A stretch of 30,747 nucleotides of DNA from a virus, in IMG/VR virus record IMGVR_UViG_3300030419_000048, positions 1 through 30,747 of that record; one strand, given 5' to 3'. Position numbers and translations under genes: made by a program. The notes beneath the pieces were generated by a model that saw nothing but the letters and a program-made list of their open reading frames with translations, was not told where the DNA came from and did not search any database. This document shows positions 23,521 to 30,336 of this stretch, one piece after another (the first letter of the stretch is position 1; every line of letters begins with the position of its first letter).

Positions 23521-23792
23521 ATCGTTTGCCACCATCTATTTTCTGAATCCCAATTACTGGTACAGTTTTGCCAATCTATAGCTCTGCCACCATCATCAGG
23601 ACGAGGGTTACGTATTGCCGGGTTATCTCTAACATCAGGTACTTTATTCTGTGGATGGTTTTTCAGGTCATACTTACCTTCATAATCCTGTGGGCATACC
23701 AGCATCCCATAACTATTCATTTTCATAACTCTATGTGGATAAACAAATCCACATGTATCACACATTGCTAGAGCATTCTTATTACTAGCCAT
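23517..23792 (-). CDS. Small Cys-motif (zinc-finger-like) protein
   Basis: A 91-aa protein. The N-terminal half has CDTCGFVYPHRVMKMNSYG and LVCPQDYEGKYDLKNHPQN, a Cys-x2-Cys...Cys arrangement typical of small rubredoxin/zinc-ribbon-like phage proteins. The fourth potential ligand is Cys77 (NCTSNW) or a His (PHR, NHPQ). This 'CxxCGFxYPxRxMKxxSxGxLVCPxD' sequence is common in marine podovirus contigs, next to tail-adaptor genes; I know no function. The C-terminal half is Arg/Asp/Trp-rich and likely flexible. It lies between the second adaptor-like gene and the large fibre, and overlaps the fibre start by 4 nt (ATGA). A connector or fibre-attachment role is only a guess. Confidence 0.65.
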   Translation of the reverse strand: MASNKNALAMCDTCGFVYPHRVMKMNSYGMLVCPQDYEGKYDLKNHPQNKVPDVRDNPAIRNPRPDDGGRAIDWQNCTSNWDSENRWWQTI

Positions 23793-23793
23793 T

Positions 23794-24468
23794 TTATACC
23801 ATATTTAATTTAGGTGTGATAAATAAACTAGCCCTTTGTTTGTCCTCTTCCAATGCTCTAACTAATAATTCTTCATAATTTCCTTTTAACATTCCTATTC
23901 TATTTGCATCTACACCGGGAGTTTTCATGGCAAGATAATAGGAAAGTCCACATGTAAGGGGTGGGAGAAATCTTTTAGGAAGATCTGCATTCTGTTCAGC
24001 AGACTTATTAACATCTTCCAGTTCCCGTATTCCTTCTATATTTAAAATATCTGTACTATTCTCAGGTATGGGCCATACTAGAACAGTTGGATTATCTCTA
24101 TCTCTTTTTATTGTAAACTGACTTGGCCTACCTGTCTGCTTCTTATTGGGAATAATCTGATATTCCTCAAAACTAATTCTTTGTAGTTGTATATCTGTGT
24201 CATCTCTACGTAATACTACTTCCAATGCATCCAAGGTATCACTTGCCAGTGCATAGGAAGTGGTACTGGTAGCTACTGTTACCAATGTAGTATAGGTAGT
24301 CCATAGCAGAATACCTCTATTCTGCCAATCCTTTAACATTAAATTAATAGACCTACGTGCAGAGGCTGGAGTATGACCGAGAGTTTGCTCTCCCCCGATC
24401 ATCTCCGTAGCTTCTTGGATCACCTCATCTATATCTAAGTTAAAGTTAAATGTTCCTGACGTTGCCAT
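23794..24468 (-). CDS. Head-tail adaptor / tail-tube protein 2
   Basis: A 224-aa protein. The N-terminus DIDEVIQEATEMIGGEQ, the 'ARRSINLMLKDWQNRGILLW' helix pair, a central beta sheet (TSYALASDTLDALEVVLRR) and 'RPSQFTIKRDRDNPTVLVWP' are the layout of the adaptor/tail-tubular-A family (P22 gp4 / T7 gp11-like). These form the dodecameric ring under the portal. A conserved 'ADLPKRFLPPLTCGLSYYLA' helix, expected near the end, is present at about residues 171-190. It differs from the other adaptor-like gene at 27703-28383 and is separated from it by the basic-protein cassette. The start lies 6 nt after the neighbouring stop; the ribosome site is weak. Confidence 0.7.
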   Translation of the reverse strand: MATSGTFNFNLDIDEVIQEATEMIGGEQTLGHTPASARRSINLMLKDWQNRGILLWTTYTTLVTVATSTTSYALASDTLDALEVVLRRDDTDIQLQRISFEEYQIIPNKKQTGRPSQFTIKRDRDNPTVLVWPIPENSTDILNIEGIRELEDVNKSAEQNADLPKRFLPPLTCGLSYYLAMKTPGVDANRIGMLKGNYEELLVRALEEDKQRASLFITPKLNMV

Positions 24469-24474
24469 GCTAAA

Positions 24475-24663
24475 CTATTTCTTTTTACCATGAGTATGAT
24501 GCGTTTCACTTAGAAAGAAACCTACTACACCTGATGCACCACAAGCAAGCATAACTATATTCTGCCATAATTCAACTGGTACGGAAATACCAACCATAGC
24601 TAGAACACCTGCCAATGCAGCATAGGAAGAAGGCTCTTTAAATCTATTTATAATATGAGTCAT
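24475..24663 (-). CDS. 62-aa two-helix membrane protein (holin-like)
   Basis: A 62-aa protein with two predicted membrane spans: about residues 13-30 (SYAALAGVLAMVGISVPV) and 36-51 (IVMLACGASGVVGFFL). The tail is His/Lys-rich (ETHHTHGKKK). The opening INRFKEPSSYAAL followed by a two-span hairpin is a common layout for small phage holin-like proteins. If a holin, it is far from the lysis genes and would be an extra one; it could also act at the virion-membrane interface. The ATG overlaps the stop of the 48-aa gene (ATGA) and has AAGGAG upstream within that gene. Confidence 0.6.
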   Translation of the reverse strand: MTHIINRFKEPSSYAALAGVLAMVGISVPVELWQNIVMLACGASGVVGFFLSETHHTHGKKK

Positions 24664-24806
24664 CTTGTTCTCCTTTTTGGTTTTTTTGTCAACTTACTCC
24701 CTGCACTCTTCTGTATACCTGCACCATGCTTTCTAGTCCAGTTCTTGGCTATATTAGGATGGTTAGCATACATATAAGATCTTTGAGCTTTTGACTTAAA
24801 CGGCAT
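24660..24806 (-). CDS. 48-aa MPFKSKAQ-type phage protein (short gene)
   Basis: A small gene: ATG at 24806 and TGA at 24660-24662, 48 residues. It starts MPFKSKAQRSYMYANHPNIA, continues KNWTRKHGAG, and ends in a Lys/Arg run. A short protein with this MPFKSKAQ(Q/R)RYxYAxxPxIA opening is widespread in phages and is reported as small, basic and of unknown function. The start overlaps the stop of the 308-aa basic protein (TAATG), and the stop overlaps the start of the 62-aa membrane protein (ATGA). Codon-level coupling and a family-like sequence make it real. Confidence 0.72.
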   Translation of the reverse strand: MPFKSKAQRSYMYANHPNIAKNWTRKHGAGIQKSAGSKLTKKPKRRTR

Positions 24807-25732
24807 TACTTTTTATATCCTTTACCATAACCACGTAGAGCAGCACCAACACCGATAGGTCCACCTGCTTTACGTCTTACTGTTCCACCACGTTTTCTAA
24901 TCTCAAATCCACCCATAGCTCGTAGTTCTTCTTCAGATGGTAAGGCTCTCTGTGAACCACCTAGACCCATTTCATCTGCTATTCCTGCTGTTGGAGGTGC
25001 ATATCTACCTGTGGCTACAACTATTACTCGTGGACTACCATCAGGATTTCTACCTCTTTGGACAAGTCTAACTGTTCCATTCTTAATTAATCTGCGTAGC
25101 TGTGCTCGTGAATAACTTTTAGGATCAGGATCTACTTTCATCTTGGATGGTAAAGCAGTATTTACTCCTTCACCTAGATTACCTCTTTGAGCAGCCGATC
25201 CTCTAACAAGAGGTAATCTGGTAGGTTGTCCAGCAGCTTCAGGACGTTGAGCTACCATACGTTGAATAAGTTTACTTCCTCTACCAGTACGCTTTGCTGC
25301 TTCTTGTTCTAGTCTACTTGCTAAAGCAGCTTCTTGTTTTCCTATATCTCGTGCTCTAGCTTCAGGAGAAGCTGCACCTGATGTCATTGGTGGAAGTGTT
25401 CCAGTTGATCTTCTTCCACGAACTTTACCTGCTACTTTCTTTTTAGTATCTATAGGCTTTTTACGTCTTTTTTCTGCACGACTTGCTAAAGATTTTCGTA
25501 GTTGCGTAACAGTTATTCCTATTTGTCTAGCTACTTTTGTTTCAGTCGCAGTAGGTGGACCTTTCTTAGCTACAATAGGTTTATCTGTCTTTGGTTTACG
25601 ACCACGCTTTTTACGCTTACGTCCACGAGTTTCTTTCTTAACTATAGTAGTTTCATCTGTCTTTGGTTTAGAACTACTAGCTTTACGTTTACGAGTTTTT
25701 GTCTTAGCTTTAGTTTTAACTTTAAGAGCCAT
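24806..25732 (-). CDS. Basic DNA-binding-like virion protein D (AT-hook-like)
   Basis: A 308-aa protein with 80 Lys+Arg (26%). The N-terminal tag MALKVKTKAKTKTRKRKA matches that of the 284-aa protein. Residues 36-48 (RGRKRKKRGRKPK) contain two AT-hook-like cores, of which KRGRKPK is the better match. An approximate repeat KPKTDETTIVKK / KPKTDKPIVAKK flanks it. A possible helix-turn-helix (ARQIGITVTQLRKSLA) is at about 68-83. The C-terminus has 'EIRKRGGTVRRKAGG' and 'IGVGAALRGYGKGYKK', the last shared with the 284-aa protein. It is preceded by a strong AGGAGG 6 nt before the ATG. A nucleoid-like role in the head is plausible; it is not a known family to me. Confidence 0.6.
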   Translation of the reverse strand: MALKVKTKAKTKTRKRKASSSKPKTDETTIVKKETRGRKRKKRGRKPKTDKPIVAKKGPPTATETKVARQIGITVTQLRKSLASRAEKRRKKPIDTKKKVAGKVRGRRSTGTLPPMTSGAASPEARARDIGKQEAALASRLEQEAAKRTGRGSKLIQRMVAQRPEAAGQPTRLPLVRGSAAQRGNLGEGVNTALPSKMKVDPDPKSYSRAQLRRLIKNGTVRLVQRGRNPDGSPRVIVVATGRYAPPTAGIADEMGLGGSQRALPSEEELRAMGGFEIRKRGGTVRRKAGGPIGVGAALRGYGKGYKK

Positions 25733-25733
25733 C

Positions 25734-26312
25734 TTACCCTCCTACTTTTCCACCTTTGTAGAGAGAAGCTACAAAAGAATTACCATCTGTACTCATTTTA
25801 CCACCAGACTTACGTTTAGCAGTTCCACCTTTTCTTAGTTGTTTAGCTTTTAACTGAGCACCACGAGTTCCAGTTTTAGGCATCTTTGATGGTATATCAA
25901 GAGGTGTTTTACTACGTAAAAATCCTTTACTACGTGAACCTTGATTTTCTTTTATAAATGTTCCAGCCTTCTTTTCTCTACTTCTTTTAGCTTTTTGTAA
26001 TCTTGCTAGAACTGTAGGATTTTTAACTTTTCTAATCATAGCTGATATTTCTTTACCACTATACTCTTCAGCTATATCTGCTGCACTCATACCTTGAAGT
26101 TGTTTTCTAACTCCTGACATTTCAGGAAGAACTCTTTTTGCAACTTGCTCAGTCTTCTTACTACGATCAGCACGTTTAGCTCCTGCTTGAGCTTCTGATT
26201 GTACTCGTGCTGTATCTTTTTTTACAGCTTTTTTCTTTGAAGCCTTTGGTTTTAATTTCCGTTGAATACGTTTCCTTTGAATTGCTCTTATACCTTTAGA
26301 TAAAATACCCAT
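25734..26312 (-). CDS. Basic virion-module protein C
   Basis: A 192-aa protein with 53 Lys+Arg (28%). It is Lys/Arg-rich from the start (KGIRAIQRKRIQRKLKPKA) and has a central helical region, roughly residues 60-110 (EISAMIRKVKNPTVLARLQKA). The C-terminus is 'RKGGTAKRKSGGKMSTDGNS' followed by 'FVASLYKGGKVGG'. It thus has the 'KGGxxKRKSGGKM' and 'YKGGKV' segments seen in the neighbouring 172-aa protein. It begins 1 nt after the 284-aa gene ends, with AGAGGATC before the ATG. No enzymatic motif is visible. It probably binds nucleic acid or an acidic partner; the shared C-terminal tags suggest a common destination in the particle. Confidence 0.6.
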   Translation of the reverse strand: MGILSKGIRAIQRKRIQRKLKPKASKKKAVKKDTARVQSEAQAGAKRADRSKKTEQVAKRVLPEMSGVRKQLQGMSAADIAEEYSGKEISAMIRKVKNPTVLARLQKAKRSREKKAGTFIKENQGSRSKGFLRSKTPLDIPSKMPKTGTRGAQLKAKQLRKGGTAKRKSGGKMSTDGNSFVASLYKGGKVGG

Positions 26313-26313
26313 T

Positions 26314-27168
26314 TTAAGATCCTCTCTTTCTTACGGCACCACCACCACGTAGAGCAGCACCCATTCCTATAAGACCACCCTTACTATATTTAGATGTTCT
26401 CATTCCTCTTGTACCAGTTCCTTTTGAACCACCACCTGAATCTTTAGTATATGCAGAAGATTTAGTTGTACCTGTACTTCCTCTATATCCACCTATAGCA
26501 GTTTCACCCGGTTTTCTTCCTCTCATTTCTTCTAGCATAGCTCTTAATCGTCTAACTTTACCTGTTTCTTTTCTCGATTGTGCATTGGTTATAGCAACTT
26601 GTATTTCTCTTGGAGTAGGATTATATCCTTTACGAATTTCACCTGTTTGTTTAAACCAATCTGGATCTGAAGTTTTAGGTTTTCCTCGTCTTTTCTTTCC
26701 TTGTTCAATTGCACGTTGCTGACCTTTAACATCTTTACGTCCTTGCCTAGCTGTAGCTTCAGCATCAGACTTAGCCATTGATTTTCTTAATCTAGTTAAT
26801 TCTGTTTGTTCTGCTGCTGTAATTGTACCTCTCTGTTTTTTAACTTCTAGTTGAGTTTTCCTTTTTACTCGTCCTTGTCTACCACGGGATGCTTTCCAAC
26901 CTGAACCTGTAGCTGTTCCTTCTGTTAATCCTTTTTGTCCACTACCTGTAGATACTTTACCAGTATCGCCTTTACGAGCAGCTCTAACACTCCCACCAGT
27001 AACAGGATCACGACTAGCACCTTCTTCTACAACATAATCTTTTCTAAAGCGTAATCCTTTTTGCGTAGCTTTACCATTCTTACCCTTACCACCTGCTGCT
27101 GCTGCTGGTACAGGTGTTTTACGTTTACGCTTTTTTGTCTTAGCTTTAGTTTTTACTTTTATAGCCAT
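26314..27168 (-). CDS. Basic virion-module protein B
   Basis: A 284-aa protein with 73 Lys+Arg (26%). The N-terminal MAIKVKTKAKTKKRKRK is identical at 15 of 17 positions to that of the 308-aa protein. The middle is low complexity (Gly/Thr/Lys/Arg) with a possible coiled coil around 'AAEQTELTRLRKSMAKSDAE'. The end is 'SKYSKGGLIGMGAALRGGGA' plus VRKRGS, sharing GxGAALRGxG with the 308-aa protein. AAAGGAG lies 9 nt before the start. A Lys-rich head tail that neutralises DNA charge is the simplest reading; sequence alone cannot tell a DNA-compacting protein from a scaffold that is expelled. Confidence 0.6.
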   Translation of the reverse strand: MAIKVKTKAKTKKRKRKTPVPAAAAGGKGKNGKATQKGLRFRKDYVVEEGASRDPVTGGSVRAARKGDTGKVSTGSGQKGLTEGTATGSGWKASRGRQGRVKRKTQLEVKKQRGTITAAEQTELTRLRKSMAKSDAEATARQGRKDVKGQQRAIEQGKKRRGKPKTSDPDWFKQTGEIRKGYNPTPREIQVAITNAQSRKETGKVRRLRAMLEEMRGRKPGETAIGGYRGSTGTTKSSAYTKDSGGGSKGTGTRGMRTSKYSKGGLIGMGAALRGGGAVRKRGS

Positions 27169-27184
27169 TTGTCTGTCTCCTTTA

Positions 27185-27703
27185 TTAAACTTTACCGCCA
27201 GCTTTGTAGCCGATCATAATTTTACCACCACCTCTGCGAGAGACAGATCCACCTTTAGAATACTTTCTCTTTGGTGTACCACCTTTACGTTTCTTTACTT
27301 TTCCACCTTTTGACTTGGAAACTTTACCACCTGCTTTAGCTCCAAAATTAGGATCATTTAAAATAGTGTCCATTAAATCATCTTCTTTTTGCTTTCGCAT
27401 TCGGTACTTTTCTCCTCTATCTCCTTCATATCCTTTAGGTGGAGGTAAATCCTCTTTAGTTACTTTTGTATCTGGCTTTTTCTTCTTACGCCATTCAGGT
27501 GGGTTATAAGGACTTGTACCAGTACCGGGAACCATCTCCCAATCACCGGGACGATTTATTGTACCTCTGTACGCTTTTCCTTCTGCTAGATCCTTGGCTG
27601 TTCCTACTCGTGTATCACGTACATTTGTACCTGCACCAGTTTTCTTTCCAGCTCCACCTCTACGTCTACGAATTGTTTTTGAAGTATTAGTTCGACTAAC
27701 CAT
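27185..27703 (-). CDS. Basic virion-module protein A
   Basis: A 172-aa protein with 46 Lys+Arg (27%) and 17 Asp+Glu, net about +29. It opens with an Arg patch (KTIRRRRGGAGKK). A central segment contains Pro, Trp, Asp and Lys (NPPEWRKKKKPDTK, EDLPPPKGYEGDRG). The last 50 residues are a run of Gly-Gly/Lys units: AGGKVSKSKGG, KVKKRKGG, KYSKGGSVSRRGGGK and IGYKAGGKV at the extreme C-terminus. The ATG overlaps the stop of the first adaptor-like gene (TAATG), with AAGGAG just upstream. It is the first of the four basic proteins in transcription order. Confidence 0.6.
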   Translation of the reverse strand: MVSRTNTSKTIRRRRGGAGKKTGAGTNVRDTRVGTAKDLAEGKAYRGTINRPGDWEMVPGTGTSPYNPPEWRKKKKPDTKVTKEDLPPPKGYEGDRGEKYRMRKQKEDDLMDTILNDPNFGAKAGGKVSKSKGGKVKKRKGGTPKRKYSKGGSVSRRGGGKIMIGYKAGGKV

Positions 27704-28383
27704 TATTGTGCTCCTTGTATTACAGTATTAGGACCACCCACTGGATTACGTGGATTTTCCATATCATCCTGCCTCATTCTACGAGATTGATTTCTAAGTG
27801 CATCTATTGCATTTTTATAACTACCTTCCCATTCCTGTACTACATTCCAACTCTTGGTGAATCGTGCTGACTCTACCATGCAAGCACTAAAGAGTGCAGT
27901 ATAGGCAAATTCACTAAAGTAGTTTGAGGTTGTTGCACTTGTCCCTGTTGCAGAAGATAAGGGAATAGGTCTGCGTGTATATTGTATTTCTCCTGACACT
28001 GCTGAAGCAGGAGTTGGTACTATGTAAATGGATGTATTATTCTTACGTGCATAATATCGTGGAGTACCTGAAGATGTGCTGGCGTGAGGCCAGTAATCTA
28101 TAGCATACTCATATGTTCTTTGTAATAGAGTGGTAATATTAGATGAGGCACTCGTTTTAAAATTAACATTCCTTACTACAAGAGTATCGGCTGGCAGACT
28201 AACCGTAGGATTATTTGCCGTAAATGAGAAAGTGGCAAAGTTATCCAGACCGGGATCATCCAGTTCTTTTATCAGACGATCTTCTGCCTTCTCTACAAAC
28301 TTGGGAATCTGTTCCTCATATTCTGAAGAATCATTTTCAGATGTATTTATAAGATCTGTTTTAAGGAATGCATAATTAGGCAT
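27703..28383 (-). CDS. Head-tail adaptor / tail-tube protein 1
   Basis: A 226-aa protein. It opens with PNYAFLKTDLINTSENDSSE and 'QIPKFVEKAEDRLIKELDD', the helical start of the short-tail adaptor/connector family. Then come a beta region (ATFSFTANNPTVSLPADTLV, GEIQYTRRPIPL) and a C-terminal helix pair (YFSEFAYTALFSACMVESAR, NAIDALRNQSRRMRQD). Proteins of this form sit below the portal and bind the tail nozzle. There is a second such gene at 23794-24468. It is preceded by AGGATAAG 4 nt before the ATG and ends at the TAATG shared with the first basic protein. Weak alternatives are a gp6-like head completion protein. Confidence 0.7.
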   Translation of the reverse strand: MPNYAFLKTDLINTSENDSSEYEEQIPKFVEKAEDRLIKELDDPGLDNFATFSFTANNPTVSLPADTLVVRNVNFKTSASSNITTLLQRTYEYAIDYWPHASTSSGTPRYYARKNNTSIYIVPTPASAVSGEIQYTRRPIPLSSATGTSATTSNYFSEFAYTALFSACMVESARFTKSWNVVQEWEGSYKNAIDALRNQSRRMRQDDMENPRNPVGGPNTVIQGAQ

Positions 28384-28387
28384 GTGC

Positions 28388-28708
28388 TTATCCTAATATG
28401 GCAGTTACAGGTCCAGCATCAGGTGCAGATACAGTTACCTTACCATATACGGCTACACCAGTTTCTCCTAAATATGTATCAATTACTCCGTTTGCCTGAA
28501 TAGCCAATCGTATAGCTGTTCCCTGTGCAGTCTTATTTGTAATTTGCTGCTCACCTATTACTTCAATCATTCCTGATACAGTTGCCGTAGCATGAATAGC
28601 CACTATACGAGTAGTTGTACCATCAGCACCTACTGTTGCTCCTGTATCTACCCTTTTTAGTGGGCCACTTCCTGCTGTTGCCATTGCAACTATTAAATTT
28701 GTAGCCAT
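28388..28708 (-). CDS. Small beta-rich protein after MCP (decoration-like)
   Basis: A 106-aa protein, rich in Ala, Thr, Val and Gly, with a beta pattern throughout (TRIVAIHATATVSGMIEVIG, AVYGKVTVSAPDAGPVTA). It has no charge clusters, signal or membrane span. Small beta proteins immediately downstream of the major capsid gene are often capsid decoration/cement proteins or head-tail completion proteins; I do not recognise a family. It has AAAGGAA 7 nt before the ATG. A stable hairpin lies between it and the capsid gene, so its level may differ from that of the capsid protein. Confidence 0.5.
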   Translation of the reverse strand: MATNLIVAMATAGSGPLKRVDTGATVGADGTTTRIVAIHATATVSGMIEVIGEQQITNKTAQGTAIRLAIQANGVIDTYLGETGVAVYGKVTVSAPDAGPVTAILG

Positions 28709-28733
28709 ATTAAATTCCTTTTAGTAATAGTAA

Positions 28734-28759
28734 GGAGGGTGGCTAACGCATCACCCCCC
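28734..28759 (-). promoter_or_regulatory. GC-rich hairpin between capsid and downstream genes
   Basis: On the minus strand the RNA reads GGGGGGUG - 10-nt loop - CACCCUCC: eight pairs including one G-U, plus a flanking A-U pair. It starts about 15 nt after the major capsid stop and ends about 25 nt before the next start. No T-run follows (UUACUAUUACU), so it is not a classical terminator. An attenuator, RNase barrier or RNA-stabilising hairpin that sets a high capsid-to-downstream ratio is more likely. In an AT-rich genome a run of six G's stands out. Confidence 0.6.
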
Positions 28760-28774
28760 TCACATTAGTTGCCT

Positions 28775-29674
28775 TTAGCTTCCAGCGTTTCCACGCCAGC
28801 CTCTCCAATCGGAAACACCAAAGCTATAACGCTCTCGTGCTTTAAATCGAAGATTGCCAGTGTCAAAATCTGGCTCCATCTTTGTCTGAAGTGGAGTACG
28901 TGTGAACATCTTTGTACCATTAGGAACATCGGTTTTTACAAACCAATCATCAGTTCCAGTGAAACGTCTATTGACATAGAATCCGTTAGGAATCATGCCC
29001 ATGTGACGAGTGGCATTGATATCATTATTAGCACCACCGGGTTTGCCGGGAGTATTCAGAATGGTATCAGCAGTATTCCATGAATCAACAGGAATATGCA
29101 AAGATACAGCACTTGCACCTATGAGGATACCACGATCATCCTTGGTCTTTTGGACGTTGGTGATAGCAGTCTCAAGAGTTGCAATAGCCAATGCACCAGC
29201 AGATTCCAGATTGCTCTGGTTTCCATCAGAAATGGTAGGATGGGCAGCACTAAAGAATGCAACACCATCTCCAATCGTATCGGAAAATCCGTTGGTAAAC
29301 AGATTAGCAGCTTTGACTTCCTTGGTATTTGCCATTGCACGAGCCAAACCTCTGGCACGTAGTTTTGCAAAGGTGTCATACAAGTTGTCTTCCATTGCTT
29401 CTTCTGTAATTGCAAAAGCTAGAGCTACAGTCTCTGCCGTGTAACGGGCAGTATAACTCTCTTGTGCATCATCATAAGTAATAGCAGCCCCTTCAGATTT
29501 AACTGGAGCAGTGCCGAAACCTGTAAATAGAACTTCTTCTTCAAAGGCCCGATCAGAATTTTCAACGTCATAAAGTGCTTTATGTTCATCGTCAACCTGA
29601 CCATATTCCAACCCGAAGACGGCATTTAAGCCGGGAAGAAGTTCTTTGGCAATACTAGCTCTGTTTACAGCCAT
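28775..29674 (-). CDS. Major capsid protein (HK97 fold, Mu gpT-like)
   Basis: A 299-aa protein. It has the main features of the HK97-type family related to Mu gpT. The N-terminal arm (ASIAKELLPGLNAVFGLEYG) is followed by a Phe/Thr-rich loop (EEEVLFTGFGTAP) and the spine-helix region (TEEAMEDNLYDTFAKLRARG, LARAMANTKEVKAANLFTNG). An A-domain (AFFSAAHPT) and C-terminal strands (FDTGNLRFKARERYSFGVSD) complete it. No delta-domain-sized N-terminal extension is seen, so any scaffold is separate. A strong AAGGAGA precedes the ATG, in keeping with high expression. It lies between a decoration-like gene and a hairpin. Confidence 0.85.
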   Translation of the reverse strand: MAVNRASIAKELLPGLNAVFGLEYGQVDDEHKALYDVENSDRAFEEEVLFTGFGTAPVKSEGAAITYDDAQESYTARYTAETVALAFAITEEAMEDNLYDTFAKLRARGLARAMANTKEVKAANLFTNGFSDTIGDGVAFFSAAHPTISDGNQSNLESAGALAIATLETAITNVQKTKDDRGILIGASAVSLHIPVDSWNTADTILNTPGKPGGANNDINATRHMGMIPNGFYVNRRFTGTDDWFVKTDVPNGTKMFTRTPLQTKMEPDFDTGNLRFKARERYSFGVSDWRGWRGNAGS

Positions 29675-29692
29675 AGTTTATCTCCTTCCTAG

Positions 29693-30310
29693 TTATGCCG
29701 TTGAAACTGTTGCAGTTGCAAACCGATCCCTGTGAGTGGGTAACCAAACTTCAAGCATTGGATATTGGTCAAGTCCGTCTGTACCTTCATTCGGATCTTT
29801 AGCATAGCCAATAACTCGTACATTACCTACAATGGTTTCTACACCAGCAGCCGAAGTTTCTACAAAAAATGCAGACTGACCTGTAGTAGTACTACCAGCA
29901 GAAGCTGTCGAAACAGTTGCCGTATAATTAAGTACTTTACAAATCTCTCCATGACTACAAGTTGCATTACCTTGAATGTAATACGTCTGATCAGGATCAG
30001 TTATGACATGGAACTCAATGCTGGTTGCAGCAGTGATAGCTTCACCGGGCCAGTAACGTGACCAAGTTGGCTTACCATCCGTATCTACATAGTTACAACC
30101 AACGAATACACCCGAAGGCTTCAAGGTTGCACCAATAGATTCCGAAATCGTACCACTAGCTTCAATACAGATTAAGTCACCAGTATACAGTTTCTTAGGA
30201 GCACGAGTTATAGTAGTTGGTGAAATAACAGTTGACATCCCACCAGTATTATAATTCTGCCCCTTCTTACGAGCAGGAAGGAAGCCACGTAGTGCTCTTG
30301 TACTAGACAT
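29693..30310 (-). CDS. Capsid decoration / head-associated beta protein
   Basis: A 205-aa protein. The segment GFLPARKKGQNYNTGGM, then 'LYTGDLICIEASGTI', 'PSGVFVGCNYVDTDGKPTWS' and 'RYWPGEAI' is a sequence style that recurs next to capsid genes of podoviruses (GVFxGCxYVDxDGxPxWSxxWP). These are usually considered decoration or capsid-stabilising proteins, with no catalytic role. The rest is Ser/Thr/Val-rich beta (FFVETSAAGVETIVGNVRVI). It is transcribed just ahead of the capsid gene with AAGGAGA 7 nt before its ATG, a strong ribosome site, so abundant expression is expected. Confidence 0.65.
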   Translation of the reverse strand: MSSTRALRGFLPARKKGQNYNTGGMSTVISPTTITRAPKKLYTGDLICIEASGTISESIGATLKPSGVFVGCNYVDTDGKPTWSRYWPGEAITAATSIEFHVITDPDQTYYIQGNATCSHGEICKVLNYTATVSTASAGSTTTGQSAFFVETSAAGVETIVGNVRVIGYAKDPNEGTDGLDQYPMLEVWLPTHRDRFATATVSTA

Positions 30311-30336
30311 AGTATTCTCCTTCCATTGTTAATAGA

